Shown here: piece by piece, positions 24,792 to 32,560 of the stretch
How positions within the stretch are numbered: position 1 is the stretch's first letter
Layout: the number at the start of each line of letters is the position of its first letter
Virus record (IMG/VR): IMGVR_UViG_3300021961_000044
Coordinates: 28,987 to 92,986 of that record
Strand: one strand, 5' to 3'
DNA: 64,000 bases
Source of the DNA: a virus
The notes under the pieces: generated by a model
What the model saw: the letters and a program-made list of their open reading frames with translations, nothing else
Database searches by the model: none
Told to the model about the DNA's origin: nothing
Program-made: the position numbers and the translations under genes

Positions 24792-25343
24792 ATGTTGGAT
24801 TCACAATTAGATAATAGAAATTTTTTATCCCCAACAGGGTTTAAATTTACTATTAAGAAAGCACCTGGAGCAACTTTTTTTTGCAACCAAGCAAATATCC
24901 CATCCTTAGATTTGGGAATTGCTGTGCAATCAACTTATTTAAAAGATATAGACGTTCCTGGTGACAAAATTAGATTTGGAGATCTCAATATCCAATTCTT
25001 AATAGATGAAAATATGACAAATTATATTGAACTTCAAAAATGGATTCGTGGATTAGGATATCCAGAAAAACTTCAACAATTTGAAGAATGGAAACAAGAA
25101 GATATAATGTATCAACATTTCTCCAAACAGGGAGATGAACCATATTCGGACGGAACTCTTCAAGTTCTAAACAGTAACAATATATCCAATATTGAAATAA
25201 GATTTAGAAGAATGTTTCCATACAGTCTTTCTACATTAAATTTCAATGCCACAGAAACAGATGTGAGCTACTTTACTGCTCAGGCATCTTTCAAGTATAC
25301 TATATACGATATACTCGATATCGAAGGAAACAAATTATTATGA
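24792..25343 (+). CDS. gp3: Tail completion/sheath stabiliser gp3 (tube-like fold)
   Basis: A 183-residue protein placed, as in other T4-like cyanophages, between gp23 and uvsY, where gp3 is usually annotated. The N-terminal pattern LSPTGFKFTIKKAPGATFFC and the DIDVPGDKIRFGDLNIQFLI strand pair resemble tail-tube-type proteins, which fits a protein that caps the tail tube. T4 gp3 is 176 residues. The name depends on synteny and size as much as on sequence; a tube-initiator-like role is the alternative. Confidence 0.68.
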   Translation: MLDSQLDNRNFLSPTGFKFTIKKAPGATFFCNQANIPSLDLGIAVQSTYLKDIDVPGDKIRFGDLNIQFLIDENMTNYIELQKWIRGLGYPEKLQQFEEWKQEDIMYQHFSKQGDEPYSDGTLQVLNSNNISNIEIRFRRMFPYSLSTLNFNATETDVSYFTAQASFKYTIYDILDIEGNKLL

Positions 25344-25777
25344 GTTTTGATCTTGATAAAATTCAAGAAATGTGGGAAAAAGATTCTAAAATTGATATGG
25401 ATAACTTGCATACAGAATCTACAAATATTCCTGTTTTACATGCAAAATATTTCCAACTCTACAATACCATCTTTCTTTTAAGAAAAAAAGCGGAACAACA
25501 AAGAAAAAATATTAGACATGAACGTTATGAATACTTTTCTGGAAAGGCAGATCCTGATGTTTATGTAGAGAATCCATTTCCAAAAAAGATTCGTGACAAA
25601 GATACTATGCAAAAATATCTTGATGCCGATGAGAAACTTTCTTCGATTTGTTTAAAAATCGATTACTATGATACTATTCTTGTATATATTGAAAGTATTT
25701 TAAAACAAGTTACTAATCGCACATATCAAATAAAAAATGCAATAGAGTTTATGAGATTTAATTCGGGATTGGGATAA
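25340..25777 (+). CDS. uvsY: Recombination mediator UvsY
   Basis: A 145-residue protein (T4 UvsY is 137). The sequence (DLDKIQEMWEKDSKID start; HAKYFQLYNTIFLLRKKAE; RNKYxxx-like basic patch HERYEYFSGKADPDVY) matches cyanophage UvsY. The protein forms rings that load the UvsX recombinase onto gp32-covered single-stranded DNA. It overlaps the previous gene by four bases and its stop overlaps the next start. Placing uvsY behind the head genes is normal in this phage group. Confidence 0.92.
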   Translation: MSFDLDKIQEMWEKDSKIDMDNLHTESTNIPVLHAKYFQLYNTIFLLRKKAEQQRKNIRHERYEYFSGKADPDVYVENPFPKKIRDKDTMQKYLDADEKLSSICLKIDYYDTILVYIESILKQVTNRTYQIKNAIEFMRFNSGLG

Positions 25778-25998
25778 TGGACAACGAAGACTGGATTTAT
25801 GCTGATGAAGATTTTGATGCGGATATTCCCTATGTTGAACTTCAATTTGGAATTGAAGATCTAACAATTATTCATGATGCTGTCAAATTTAGTTATGAAA
25901 ATTACTCTGAAGATAATCCTGAAGGAAAACAAAGATTAAATTATCTGAGAGATTTTTTGTATAGGATTATTTTGGAATATAGGTTTAACGTAGACTAA
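25777..25998 (+). CDS. Small acidic hypothetical protein
   Basis: A 73-residue acidic protein with a helical second half (LNYLRDFLYRIILEYRFNVD). It lies between uvsY and uvsW and overlaps the uvsY stop by one base (TAATG), so it is translationally coupled. I recognise similar small proteins at this place in cyanophages but no function. No motif for metal or nucleotide binding is visible. Confidence 0.65.
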   Translation: MDNEDWIYADEDFDADIPYVELQFGIEDLTIIHDAVKFSYENYSEDNPEGKQRLNYLRDFLYRIILEYRFNVD

Positions 25999-26004
25999 TA
26001 AATA
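25997..26004 (+). promoter_or_regulatory. Late promoter box (AATAAATA) before uvsW
   Basis: AATAAATA overlaps the end of the previous gene and lies 15 bases before the uvsW start. T4 uvsW is a late gene, so a late box here fits the known programme. Confidence 0.5.
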
Positions 26005-26019
26005 TCTACAGATGCATAA

Positions 26020-27501
26020 ATGCATGTGATTGATACTGAGTCAAATCTTATTATTACCAAATCAAACGAAGTATTTTTAAAGGTAAAAACGGAACCGCAC
26101 ATTGAGTATGAACTCAGAGACCATTTTACCTTTGAAGTTCCAAACGCAAAGTTTATGCCTCAATATAGGGGCAGAAATTGGAATGGAGAAATACATTTAT
26201 TTGATATGAGATCTAAGCAAATTTATGTTGGACTCTTAGATAAGATTGTCCAGTTTTGCAAGAATCATGGATATACTTATAAATTTGAAGATAATAAATG
26301 GTATGGCACTCCATATGAAGAAAATGAAAATATCTCATATGAAGGAGTTAAAGACTATATGAATGCTATTTGCTCCCATTCTCCAAGGAAATACCAAATT
26401 GAGGGAGTATACGGTGCTCTAAAGCATAATAGAAAACTATTGATAAGCCCCACTGCGAGCGGCAAATCTTTGATGATTTATTCTCTTGTGAGATATTATG
26501 TAGACAAAGGAGAAAAAATCCTTTTAGTTGTTCCAACGACATCTCTTGTAGAGCAGATGTACAAGGATTTCCTTGATTATGGTTGGGATGTTGATTCATA
26601 CTGCCACAAGATTTATTCTGGTAAAGAAAAAAATATTGATGTTCCAGTAACAATTACTACTTGGCAATCTGTATATAAACTAGAACGTTCTTTTTTTGAA
26701 AAGTATGGTTGTATTATAGGCGATGAAGCACATTTATTCAAGTCTAAATCTTTAATTCAGATTATGACCAAACTTCATCATGCCAAATACCGTTTTGGTT
26801 TTACTGGAACTTTAGATGGAACTCAAACACATAAATGGGTGCTTGAAGGATTATTTGGTCCATCCTATAAAGTGACAAGAACAGAAGAATTGATGAAACA
26901 AGGTCACTTGTCTCAACTGGATATTCAGTGTCTTATTCTTAAACATCCTTCAAAAAAATTTGATACCTATGAAGATGAGATACAATATTTAATTTCACAC
27001 GAGCAAAGAAATAAATTTATTACCAATCTTACTTTAGATTTAAAAGGAAATACTCTTGTGTTATTCAGTAGAGTAGAAGCACACGGAGCAGTCTTATATG
27101 AAAAGATAAATAGTAGTACACGAGTTGATCGTAGAGTATTTTTTGTGCATGGTGGAGTTGATGCTGAAGAAAGAGAATTAGTCAGAGAGATTACTGAAAG
27201 AGAAAACAACGCAATCATCGTTGCTTCTTATGGAACTTTTTCTACTGGTATTAATATTAAAAACCTCCATAACGTTATCTTTGCATCACCCAGTAAATCG
27301 AGAGTTAGAAATCTCCAATCAATTGGACGAGTTCTTAGAAAGGGAAAAGATAAGTCTAAAGCAATGCTCTATGACATCGCTGATGATTGTTCAACTAAAT
27401 CAAGAAGAAACTATACTTTAAACCACCTCATTGAAAGAATTAAAATCTATAATGAAGAGAATTTTAATTATGACATAATAACTATCAATCTAAAACCATG
27501 A
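26020..27501 (+). CDS. uvsW: UvsW DNA/RNA helicase
   Basis: A 493-residue superfamily 2 helicase. The N-terminal 100 residues form the UvsW-specific domain; Walker A ISPTASGKS is at 142-150, the DEAH box GDEAHLF at 234-240, a TGTLDG motif III near 265 and motif VI QSIGRVLRKG near 433. UvsW unwinds R-loops and branched DNA, ending origin-dependent replication in favour of recombination-dependent replication. A late-type box precedes it. The end overlaps the next gene by four bases (ATGA). Confidence 0.95.
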   Translation: MHVIDTESNLIITKSNEVFLKVKTEPHIEYELRDHFTFEVPNAKFMPQYRGRNWNGEIHLFDMRSKQIYVGLLDKIVQFCKNHGYTYKFEDNKWYGTPYEENENISYEGVKDYMNAICSHSPRKYQIEGVYGALKHNRKLLISPTASGKSLMIYSLVRYYVDKGEKILLVVPTTSLVEQMYKDFLDYGWDVDSYCHKIYSGKEKNIDVPVTITTWQSVYKLERSFFEKYGCIIGDEAHLFKSKSLIQIMTKLHHAKYRFGFTGTLDGTQTHKWVLEGLFGPSYKVTRTEELMKQGHLSQLDIQCLILKHPSKKFDTYEDEIQYLISHEQRNKFITNLTLDLKGNTLVLFSRVEAHGAVLYEKINSSTRVDRRVFFVHGGVDAEERELVREITERENNAIIVASYGTFSTGINIKNLHNVIFASPSKSRVRNLQSIGRVLRKGKDKSKAMLYDIADDCSTKSRRNYTLNHLIERIKIYNEENFNYDIITINLKP

Positions 27502-27899
27502 TGGAAGATGATTTTTATGCAACAATAAAACTAAAAACAGGCGAAGAAATATTTGCCAAAGTTTCACCATGCCATGAAGATGACAGAACTTTATTATTTC
27601 TTTCTTGTCCAATAATATTAGAAGAAATCAAACATCCTAAAGGGGTTACTGGATACAAAGTAGAAAGATGGTTGAAAAGTTCTGATGGAGAGATGATAGT
27701 ATTGGACATGGACAATGTACTTACAATGTCAGAATCAAAAGATATGCACATAATAAATATGCATCAACATTTCAGCAGATCATCTAATGAAAAATCTCCA
27801 TCAAATTCATCTCATTCAGAGTTAAGTAGAAAAATGGGATTCTTAGGAAACGTTGATGAAGCAAAAGAATTATTAGAAAAGCTTTATAAAGAACATTAA
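27498..27899 (+). CDS. Sm-like small protein (paralogue 1)
   Basis: A 133-residue protein whose N-terminal 80 residues (YATIKLKTGEEIFAKVSP, then PIILEEIK and IVLDMDNVLTMSES) follow the Sm-like pattern seen in three other proteins of this window (39440, 43848 and 44182): a TGEE/SGED turn, a proline-containing middle strand and a D-x-x-L-x-x-x segment. Sm-like proteins of presumed cyanophage origin are known. The C-terminal 50 residues are a Ser-rich linker and a helix with a LGNVDEAKELLEKLY end. Function is likely RNA- or oligomerisation-related but unproven. Confidence 0.6.
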   Translation: MMEDDFYATIKLKTGEEIFAKVSPCHEDDRTLLFLSCPIILEEIKHPKGVTGYKVERWLKSSDGEMIVLDMDNVLTMSESKDMHIINMHQHFSRSSNEKSPSNSSHSELSRKMGFLGNVDEAKELLEKLYKEH

Positions 27900-27953
27900 G
27901 CTATATTTGTCTCTTCAACCCTAACAAAGGTATTCTACTGATGTTTTAGAACC

Positions 27954-27983
27954 TTGTCAACTATTCACTGTAGATGTTATAAT
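27954..27983 (+). promoter_or_regulatory. Sigma-70-type promoter before gp55
   Basis: TTGTCA (27954-27959) and TATAAT (27978-27983) are separated by 18 bases, giving a start near 27990. The late sigma factor gene is thus placed under a host-type early promoter, as expected for a protein that must be made before late transcription. Confidence 0.75.
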
Positions 27984-28007
27984 GTCTACATATGATAGTA
28001 AATACTT

Positions 28008-28544
28008 ATGATACATTCAGGAATGACTAAAAGAAAAAGGTCAGAACATTATGTAAATAATAAAGAATTTCTTGCAGCATTGATAACTTATAGAAATGAT
28101 GTAGAAAATACATTTATTAAAAAGTTTGGAAGAGAACCAACCAAAGAAGATAGAGGCACAAAGTGGGATACTAAACCTCCTATCCCTCGCTACATTGGAG
28201 AGTGTTTTCTTAAGATTGCTAATCACTTGTCATTCAAACCAAACTTCGTGAACTATATGTTCAAGGAAGATATGATTTCTGATGGCATTGAAAACTGTGT
28301 TCAATACATTCATAACTTCAATCCAGAGAAGTCACAAAACCCATTTGCATACTTCACTCAAATCATTCACTACGCTTTCCTTCGTCGTATCCAAAGAGAA
28401 AAGCGTCAATTAGACATCAAGAATAAGATTATTGAACGATCTGGATTTACTGAAGTATTTGACGATAACAATACTCTTGACGGATCCAACTACTCCGATT
28501 ACAATAGCATTAAAGACGCTGTACACTCTAAACTTCGGTACTGA
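28008..28544 (+). CDS. gp55: Late-transcription sigma factor gp55
   Basis: A 178-residue protein (T4 gp55 is 185). The EHYVNNKEFLAAL start, the DGIENCVQYIHNFNPEKSQN region 2-like helix and AYFTQIIHYAFLRRIQREKR are hallmarks. gp55 replaces the host sigma on RNA polymerase and reads the TATAAATA late box with help from the sliding clamp gp45. The in-frame ATG at 28023 gives MTKRKRSEHYVNN, closer to other cyanophage gp55 starts, so the true start may be 15 bases later. A sigma-70-type promoter stands just upstream. Confidence 0.93.
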   Translation: MIHSGMTKRKRSEHYVNNKEFLAALITYRNDVENTFIKKFGREPTKEDRGTKWDTKPPIPRYIGECFLKIANHLSFKPNFVNYMFKEDMISDGIENCVQYIHNFNPEKSQNPFAYFTQIIHYAFLRRIQREKRQLDIKNKIIERSGFTEVFDDNNTLDGSNYSDYNSIKDAVHSKLRY

Positions 28545-29594
28545 ATGAAAGTCGCTATTATCACGGATCAACATTTTGGATGCCGTAAAAATTCAAAATT
28601 ATTTCATGATTATTTTTTGAAATTCTATAATGATATATTTTTTCCTACCTTGGAAAAAGAAGGAATTTCAGTAGTTATTGATATGGGAGATACGTTTGAT
28701 AATAGACAAGGTATTAATTTTGGTGCTTTAGCGTGGGCAAAAGATAATTACTATGATCGTTTGAGGAACATGGGTGTTCATGTTCATACGATTGTTGGAA
28801 ACCATACTGCATTTTATAAAAATACGAATGAAATTAACGCAGTAGATTTGTTGCTTCGTGAATACAACAATGTTACTGTATATTCAAATGCAAAAGAAGT
28901 TAAGTTAGATAATTTAAATGTTCTTTTTATTCCTTGGATCAATCAAGAGAATGAAAATGAAACAGTCAAATTGGTTAAAAATACAACTTGTAAACTGGCA
29001 ATGGGTCATCTTGAATTAAATGGATTCAGGGCTCATCGTGGACATGTCATGGAAAATGGTATGGATACAGATCTTTTTAACAAATTTGAAAAAGTATACT
29101 CTGGACATTATCATACAAGATCTTCCGATGGTAAAATTTTCTATTTGGGAAATCCATATGAAATGTTTTGGAATGATGTAAATGACACTCGTGGATTCCA
29201 TATATTTGATACAGAAACTCTAGAGCATGTTGCAGTCGATAATCCATATAAGTTGTTTTATAACATTTATTATGAAGATCAACCACATCAACTTCTAGAT
29301 GCAAAAGTGTATGAGGATAAAATTGTAAAAGTTATTGTCCGTAAAAAATCAAGTTCTAAAAGATTTGAAAAATTTATTGATAAACTTTATGATGCTGGAG
29401 TATATGAGTTAAAAGTTGTTGAAACATATAATTTTGATGGATGGTATGAATCCGATGATAAAAAAACATATGAATCGGAAGATACGATGTCAATTCTAAA
29501 CCGTTATATTGATGATGCAGAAATAGAATTGGATAAGTCCCACATTAAGAATATTATGAGAACAGTATATCAAGAAGCATGTGAGATGATATAA
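28545..29594 (+). CDS. gp47: Recombination nuclease subunit gp47
   Basis: A 349-residue Mre11/SbcD-family nuclease (T4 gp47 is 339). Phosphoesterase motifs appear in order: DQHFG (8-12), GDTFDNR near 49, GNHTAFY near 85, GHLELNG near 154 and GHYHTR near 186. With gp46 it resects double-strand ends to start recombination-dependent replication and helps degrade host DNA. It begins directly after the gp55 stop and overlaps the next small gene by one base. Confidence 0.95.
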   Translation: MKVAIITDQHFGCRKNSKLFHDYFLKFYNDIFFPTLEKEGISVVIDMGDTFDNRQGINFGALAWAKDNYYDRLRNMGVHVHTIVGNHTAFYKNTNEINAVDLLLREYNNVTVYSNAKEVKLDNLNVLFIPWINQENENETVKLVKNTTCKLAMGHLELNGFRAHRGHVMENGMDTDLFNKFEKVYSGHYHTRSSDGKIFYLGNPYEMFWNDVNDTRGFHIFDTETLEHVAVDNPYKLFYNIYYEDQPHQLLDAKVYEDKIVKVIVRKKSSSKRFEKFIDKLYDAGVYELKVVETYNFDGWYESDDKKTYESEDTMSILNRYIDDAEIELDKSHIKNIMRTVYQEACEMI

Positions 29595-29866
29595 TGTATA
29601 TTATTACTGTATTGGGAAAGGAGAGCGAAGGTGCTTATTCAGTTATGAGTGATGATGGAGAACATGTTCTCTATATGTTTGAAGATGAGGACGATGCTGT
29701 GAGATATGCTATGCTTTTGGAAGAAGATAGAGATTTCCCAGAAATGCATGTAATTGAAGTTGACGATGAAATGATGTTTCAGTTATGTGAACTAAACGAT
29801 TATAGATATGCAGTTATATCTAAGAATGACATTGTAATTCCACCAGAACACCATGATTATATTTGA
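29594..29866 (+). CDS. Small acidic protein between gp47 and gp46
   Basis: A 90-residue acidic protein (start MYIITVLGKESEGAYSVMS; DEDDAVRYAMLLEE in the middle). It is inserted between the two nuclease subunit genes and overlaps both, by one and 14 bases, so it is translated together with them. T4-like cyanophages often have a small gene here. The pattern suggests a compact alpha/beta fold. Function is unknown; a regulator of the nuclease complex is only a guess from location. Confidence 0.65.
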   Translation: MYIITVLGKESEGAYSVMSDDGEHVLYMFEDEDDAVRYAMLLEEDRDFPEMHVIEVDDEMMFQLCELNDYRYAVISKNDIVIPPEHHDYI

Positions 29867-31565
29867 AAAAATTCGTTGGAAAAACTTTTTGTCAACGGGC
29901 AATCAATTTACTGAAATTAATTTATCCAATAAATCTACAACTCTGGTTGTAGGTACTAATGGTGCTGGAAAGAGTACAGTTTTGGATGCACTTACTTTTT
30001 CTTTGTTCGGCAAACCATATAGAAAAATCAATAAACCACAACTTTCTAATTCCGTGAATGAAAAAGATTGTGTTGTTGAAATTGAATTTACTATTGGTCC
30101 TTCCAAATGGAAAATAATTCGTGGAATCAAACCAAATAAATTCGAGATTTATAAAAATGATAATCTATTGAATCAAGACGCAAGTATTATTGATCAACAA
30201 AAATGGTTTGAGCAAAATGTCTTAAAAATGAACTATAAGTCTTTTACTCAAATTGTAATTTTGGGTAGCAGCACTTTTGTTCCATTTATGCAACTTTCCG
30301 CTTCTCATCGAAGAGAAGTGATTGAGGATCTTCTGGATATTAAAATATTCTCTTCAATGAGTAATATTTTGAAAGAAAAAATTCGTGATGTTAGGGAAGA
30401 AATTAAAGTCCTTGAACTTAAAAAAGAATCTCTCAAGGATAAAGTTGAAATGCAAAACAACTTTATAGAAGAATTGGAGAATCGCGGTAAAGAAAATATA
30501 AATCAGAAAAAACATATTATAGAAAGTCTTATTAGTGAAGAAACTCTTTTGATGAATTCAAATGCTTCTATTGAGGAAGATATTTTTAAACTCACAAAGG
30601 ATCTTGAAGATGTTTCTGGAGCAACAGAAAAACTTCGTAGACTTGGTGGACTCAAAGGAAAAATCTCACAAAAAGTATCAAACATTACAACAGAACATAA
30701 ATTTTTTACAGAAAATACGGTATGCCCTACATGTACGCAATCTATTGATGAAGAGTTTCGCCTAAATAGAATTAAGGACGCTCAAGATAAAGCAAAGGAG
30801 TTGCAGTCTGGTTACAAAGAACTAGAGGAGGCAATTAAAGAGGAGGAAGAGCGAGAGCGTCATTTTTCCATTTTATCTAAGGAGATTACTTCTTTAACAC
30901 ATGGCATTTCTAAAAACAATACTAAGATATCTGGATGTCAACGACAGATCAGAGATCTGGAATCGGAAATTCAGAGAATTACCGATCAACTTGAAAACAG
31001 AAATACTGAACATGAGAAGTTAGAAACTTTTAAAAAAAATTTAATAACAACGGATAATTCTCTTTTTGAATACAAAGAGAATTTATCTAACTATAATTTT
31101 TCTTTTTCCCTACTCAAAGATGGAGGGGTTAAAGGAAATATTATTAAAAAATATCTTCCTCTGATAAATCAGCAAGTAAACAGATACTTGCAGATGATGG
31201 ACTTCTATATTAATTTTACTCTTGATGAGGAGTTTAATGAAACTGTAGAATCTCCTATTCATGAGAATTTTTCATATTCATCTTTTAGTGAAGGCGAAAA
31301 GATGAGAATCGATCTCTCTCTTCTGTTTACTTGGAGAGAAGTTGCTAGAATGAAAAATTCTATCAACACAAATCTTCTCATAATGGATGAAGTGTTTGAT
31401 AGTTCTCTGGATGGTTTTGGTACAGATGAATTTTTAAAAATCATTCGGTTTGTCATCAAAGACGCTAACATTTTTGTTATATCCCATAAAACAGGAATGG
31501 AAGACAAGTTTGATGATGTAATTAAATTTGAAAAAGTTAAAGGATTTAGTAGAGTGGCATTATGA
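29853..31565 (+). CDS. gp46: Recombination nuclease ATPase gp46
   Basis: A 570-residue Rad50/SbcC-family ATPase (T4 gp46 is 560). Walker A GTNGAGKS is at 34-41; long coiled-coil arms flank a zinc-hook CPTC near residue 291; the signature FSEGEKMRIDLSLLF is near 473 and Walker B LLIMDEVFDSSLD near 508. It works with gp47 in end resection. It overlaps the preceding gene by 14 bases and the next by four. Confidence 0.95.
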   Translation: MIIFEKIRWKNFLSTGNQFTEINLSNKSTTLVVGTNGAGKSTVLDALTFSLFGKPYRKINKPQLSNSVNEKDCVVEIEFTIGPSKWKIIRGIKPNKFEIYKNDNLLNQDASIIDQQKWFEQNVLKMNYKSFTQIVILGSSTFVPFMQLSASHRREVIEDLLDIKIFSSMSNILKEKIRDVREEIKVLELKKESLKDKVEMQNNFIEELENRGKENINQKKHIIESLISEETLLMNSNASIEEDIFKLTKDLEDVSGATEKLRRLGGLKGKISQKVSNITTEHKFFTENTVCPTCTQSIDEEFRLNRIKDAQDKAKELQSGYKELEEAIKEEEERERHFSILSKEITSLTHGISKNNTKISGCQRQIRDLESEIQRITDQLENRNTEHEKLETFKKNLITTDNSLFEYKENLSNYNFSFSLLKDGGVKGNIIKKYLPLINQQVNRYLQMMDFYINFTLDEEFNETVESPIHENFSYSSFSEGEKMRIDLSLLFTWREVARMKNSINTNLLIMDEVFDSSLDGFGTDEFLKIIRFVIKDANIFVISHKTGMEDKFDDVIKFEKVKGFSRVAL

Positions 31566-32356
31566 TTGAAATTGGTATTGTAGGAAACGGTTTTGTTGGA
31601 AATGCAGTCTATCAAAACTTCAGAGATAAAGTATCAACAAAAGTTTTTGATGTAGACAAGAACAGATCTCTCAATACTTTTGAAGAAATTTTGGAATGTG
31701 ATTACATTTTTCTTTGTTTGCCGACACCAATGAGATTTGGTGGAGAATGTGATGTTTCCATTCTTGACAACTTCTTCGAATCTTTGCCTGATAATGTTCC
31801 AGGCACTTTTATTATCAAATCTACAGTTCCAGTAGGAACTACTAAGAAATATGCTGAAAGGCATAATGTCATTCATAATCCAGAATTTCTTACCGCTAGA
31901 AATGCTGTTCAAGACTTTGCAAATTCGGAAAGAAATGTGATTGGTGGCGATCTTGAATTGTGTCAAGACTTTGCAAGCATGTTCCACACTTGCTTCCCCC
32001 ATATTCCGAATCATATTGTTACTTCTGATGAAAGTGAAACAATTAAATATTTTTCAAATACTTTTCTCGCATATAAAGTTGCATATTTTAATAAGATGTA
32101 TGACTTTTGCGAAAAACATGGAATGAACTACGATGTAGTCTGTGACGGTGTTACTGCTGACAGTAGAATTGGAAAATCACACACAAGAGTCCCTGGAGTG
32201 GATACTGATCGTGGATTTGGAGGAACCTGTTTCCCCAAAGATCTGAATTCCCTCATAGTTCAAATGGAAGAAGTTGGTGTGAACGCTGATATGCTAAAAT
32301 CTGTTTGGGAATACAATCAACAAATACGAAAGGTCATAGACTGGCCAGTTACCTAA
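31562..32356 (+). CDS. Short UDP-glucose/GDP-mannose dehydrogenase-like protein
   Basis: A 264-residue protein with a Rossmann GNGFVG motif at residues 8-13, CLPTPM near 52, STVPVGTT near 87, LAYKVAYFNKM near 170 (catalytic Lys) and GFGGTCFPKD at 218-227 with the active-site Cys223. This is the NAD-binding and catalytic core of nucleotide-sugar 6-dehydrogenases. Full enzymes are about 390-450 residues and have a C-terminal sugar-nucleotide-binding domain, which is absent here. Similar short forms occur in cyanophages. The substrate is unknown; a role in sugar or surface polysaccharide metabolism is inferred. Confidence 0.82.
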   Translation: MIEIGIVGNGFVGNAVYQNFRDKVSTKVFDVDKNRSLNTFEEILECDYIFLCLPTPMRFGGECDVSILDNFFESLPDNVPGTFIIKSTVPVGTTKKYAERHNVIHNPEFLTARNAVQDFANSERNVIGGDLELCQDFASMFHTCFPHIPNHIVTSDESETIKYFSNTFLAYKVAYFNKMYDFCEKHGMNYDVVCDGVTADSRIGKSHTRVPGVDTDRGFGGTCFPKDLNSLIVQMEEVGVNADMLKSVWEYNQQIRKVIDWPVT

Positions 32357-32560
32357 ATGACTACTCCAAATTGGCAACATCACTCCAAGAAAGAACAAAA
32401 AAGAAAATTAAAACCGCAAGCATTAAGGTCTAGACGCGAAGCGTTAAGACACTTTAAGAAGAAGCACATGGGTCGTCCTAAGGGCGACCTTTCGTCGTAT
32501 TATGGATTCATACGAAACGAGGACCATGATCTCACACGAAATCAAATCTCAACTTGCTAA
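32357..32560 (+). CDS. Small basic hypothetical protein
   Basis: A 67-residue protein, very rich in Lys, Arg and His (HHSKKEQKRKLKPQALRSRR), which starts directly after the dehydrogenase stop. The basic helix-like stretch suggests nucleic acid binding or ribosome association, but I recognise no family. It overlaps the next gene by about 35 bases in another frame, and its DNA contains a hairpin (32471-32489) with only three T after it. Confidence 0.5.
   Translation: MTTPNWQHHSKKEQKRKLKPQALRSRREALRHFKKKHMGRPKGDLSSYYGFIRNEDHDLTRNQISTC

Noticed and set aside
32471-32489. Hairpin GGTCGTCC/GGGCGACC as a terminator
   Set aside because: Only three T follow and the site is inside coding DNA.
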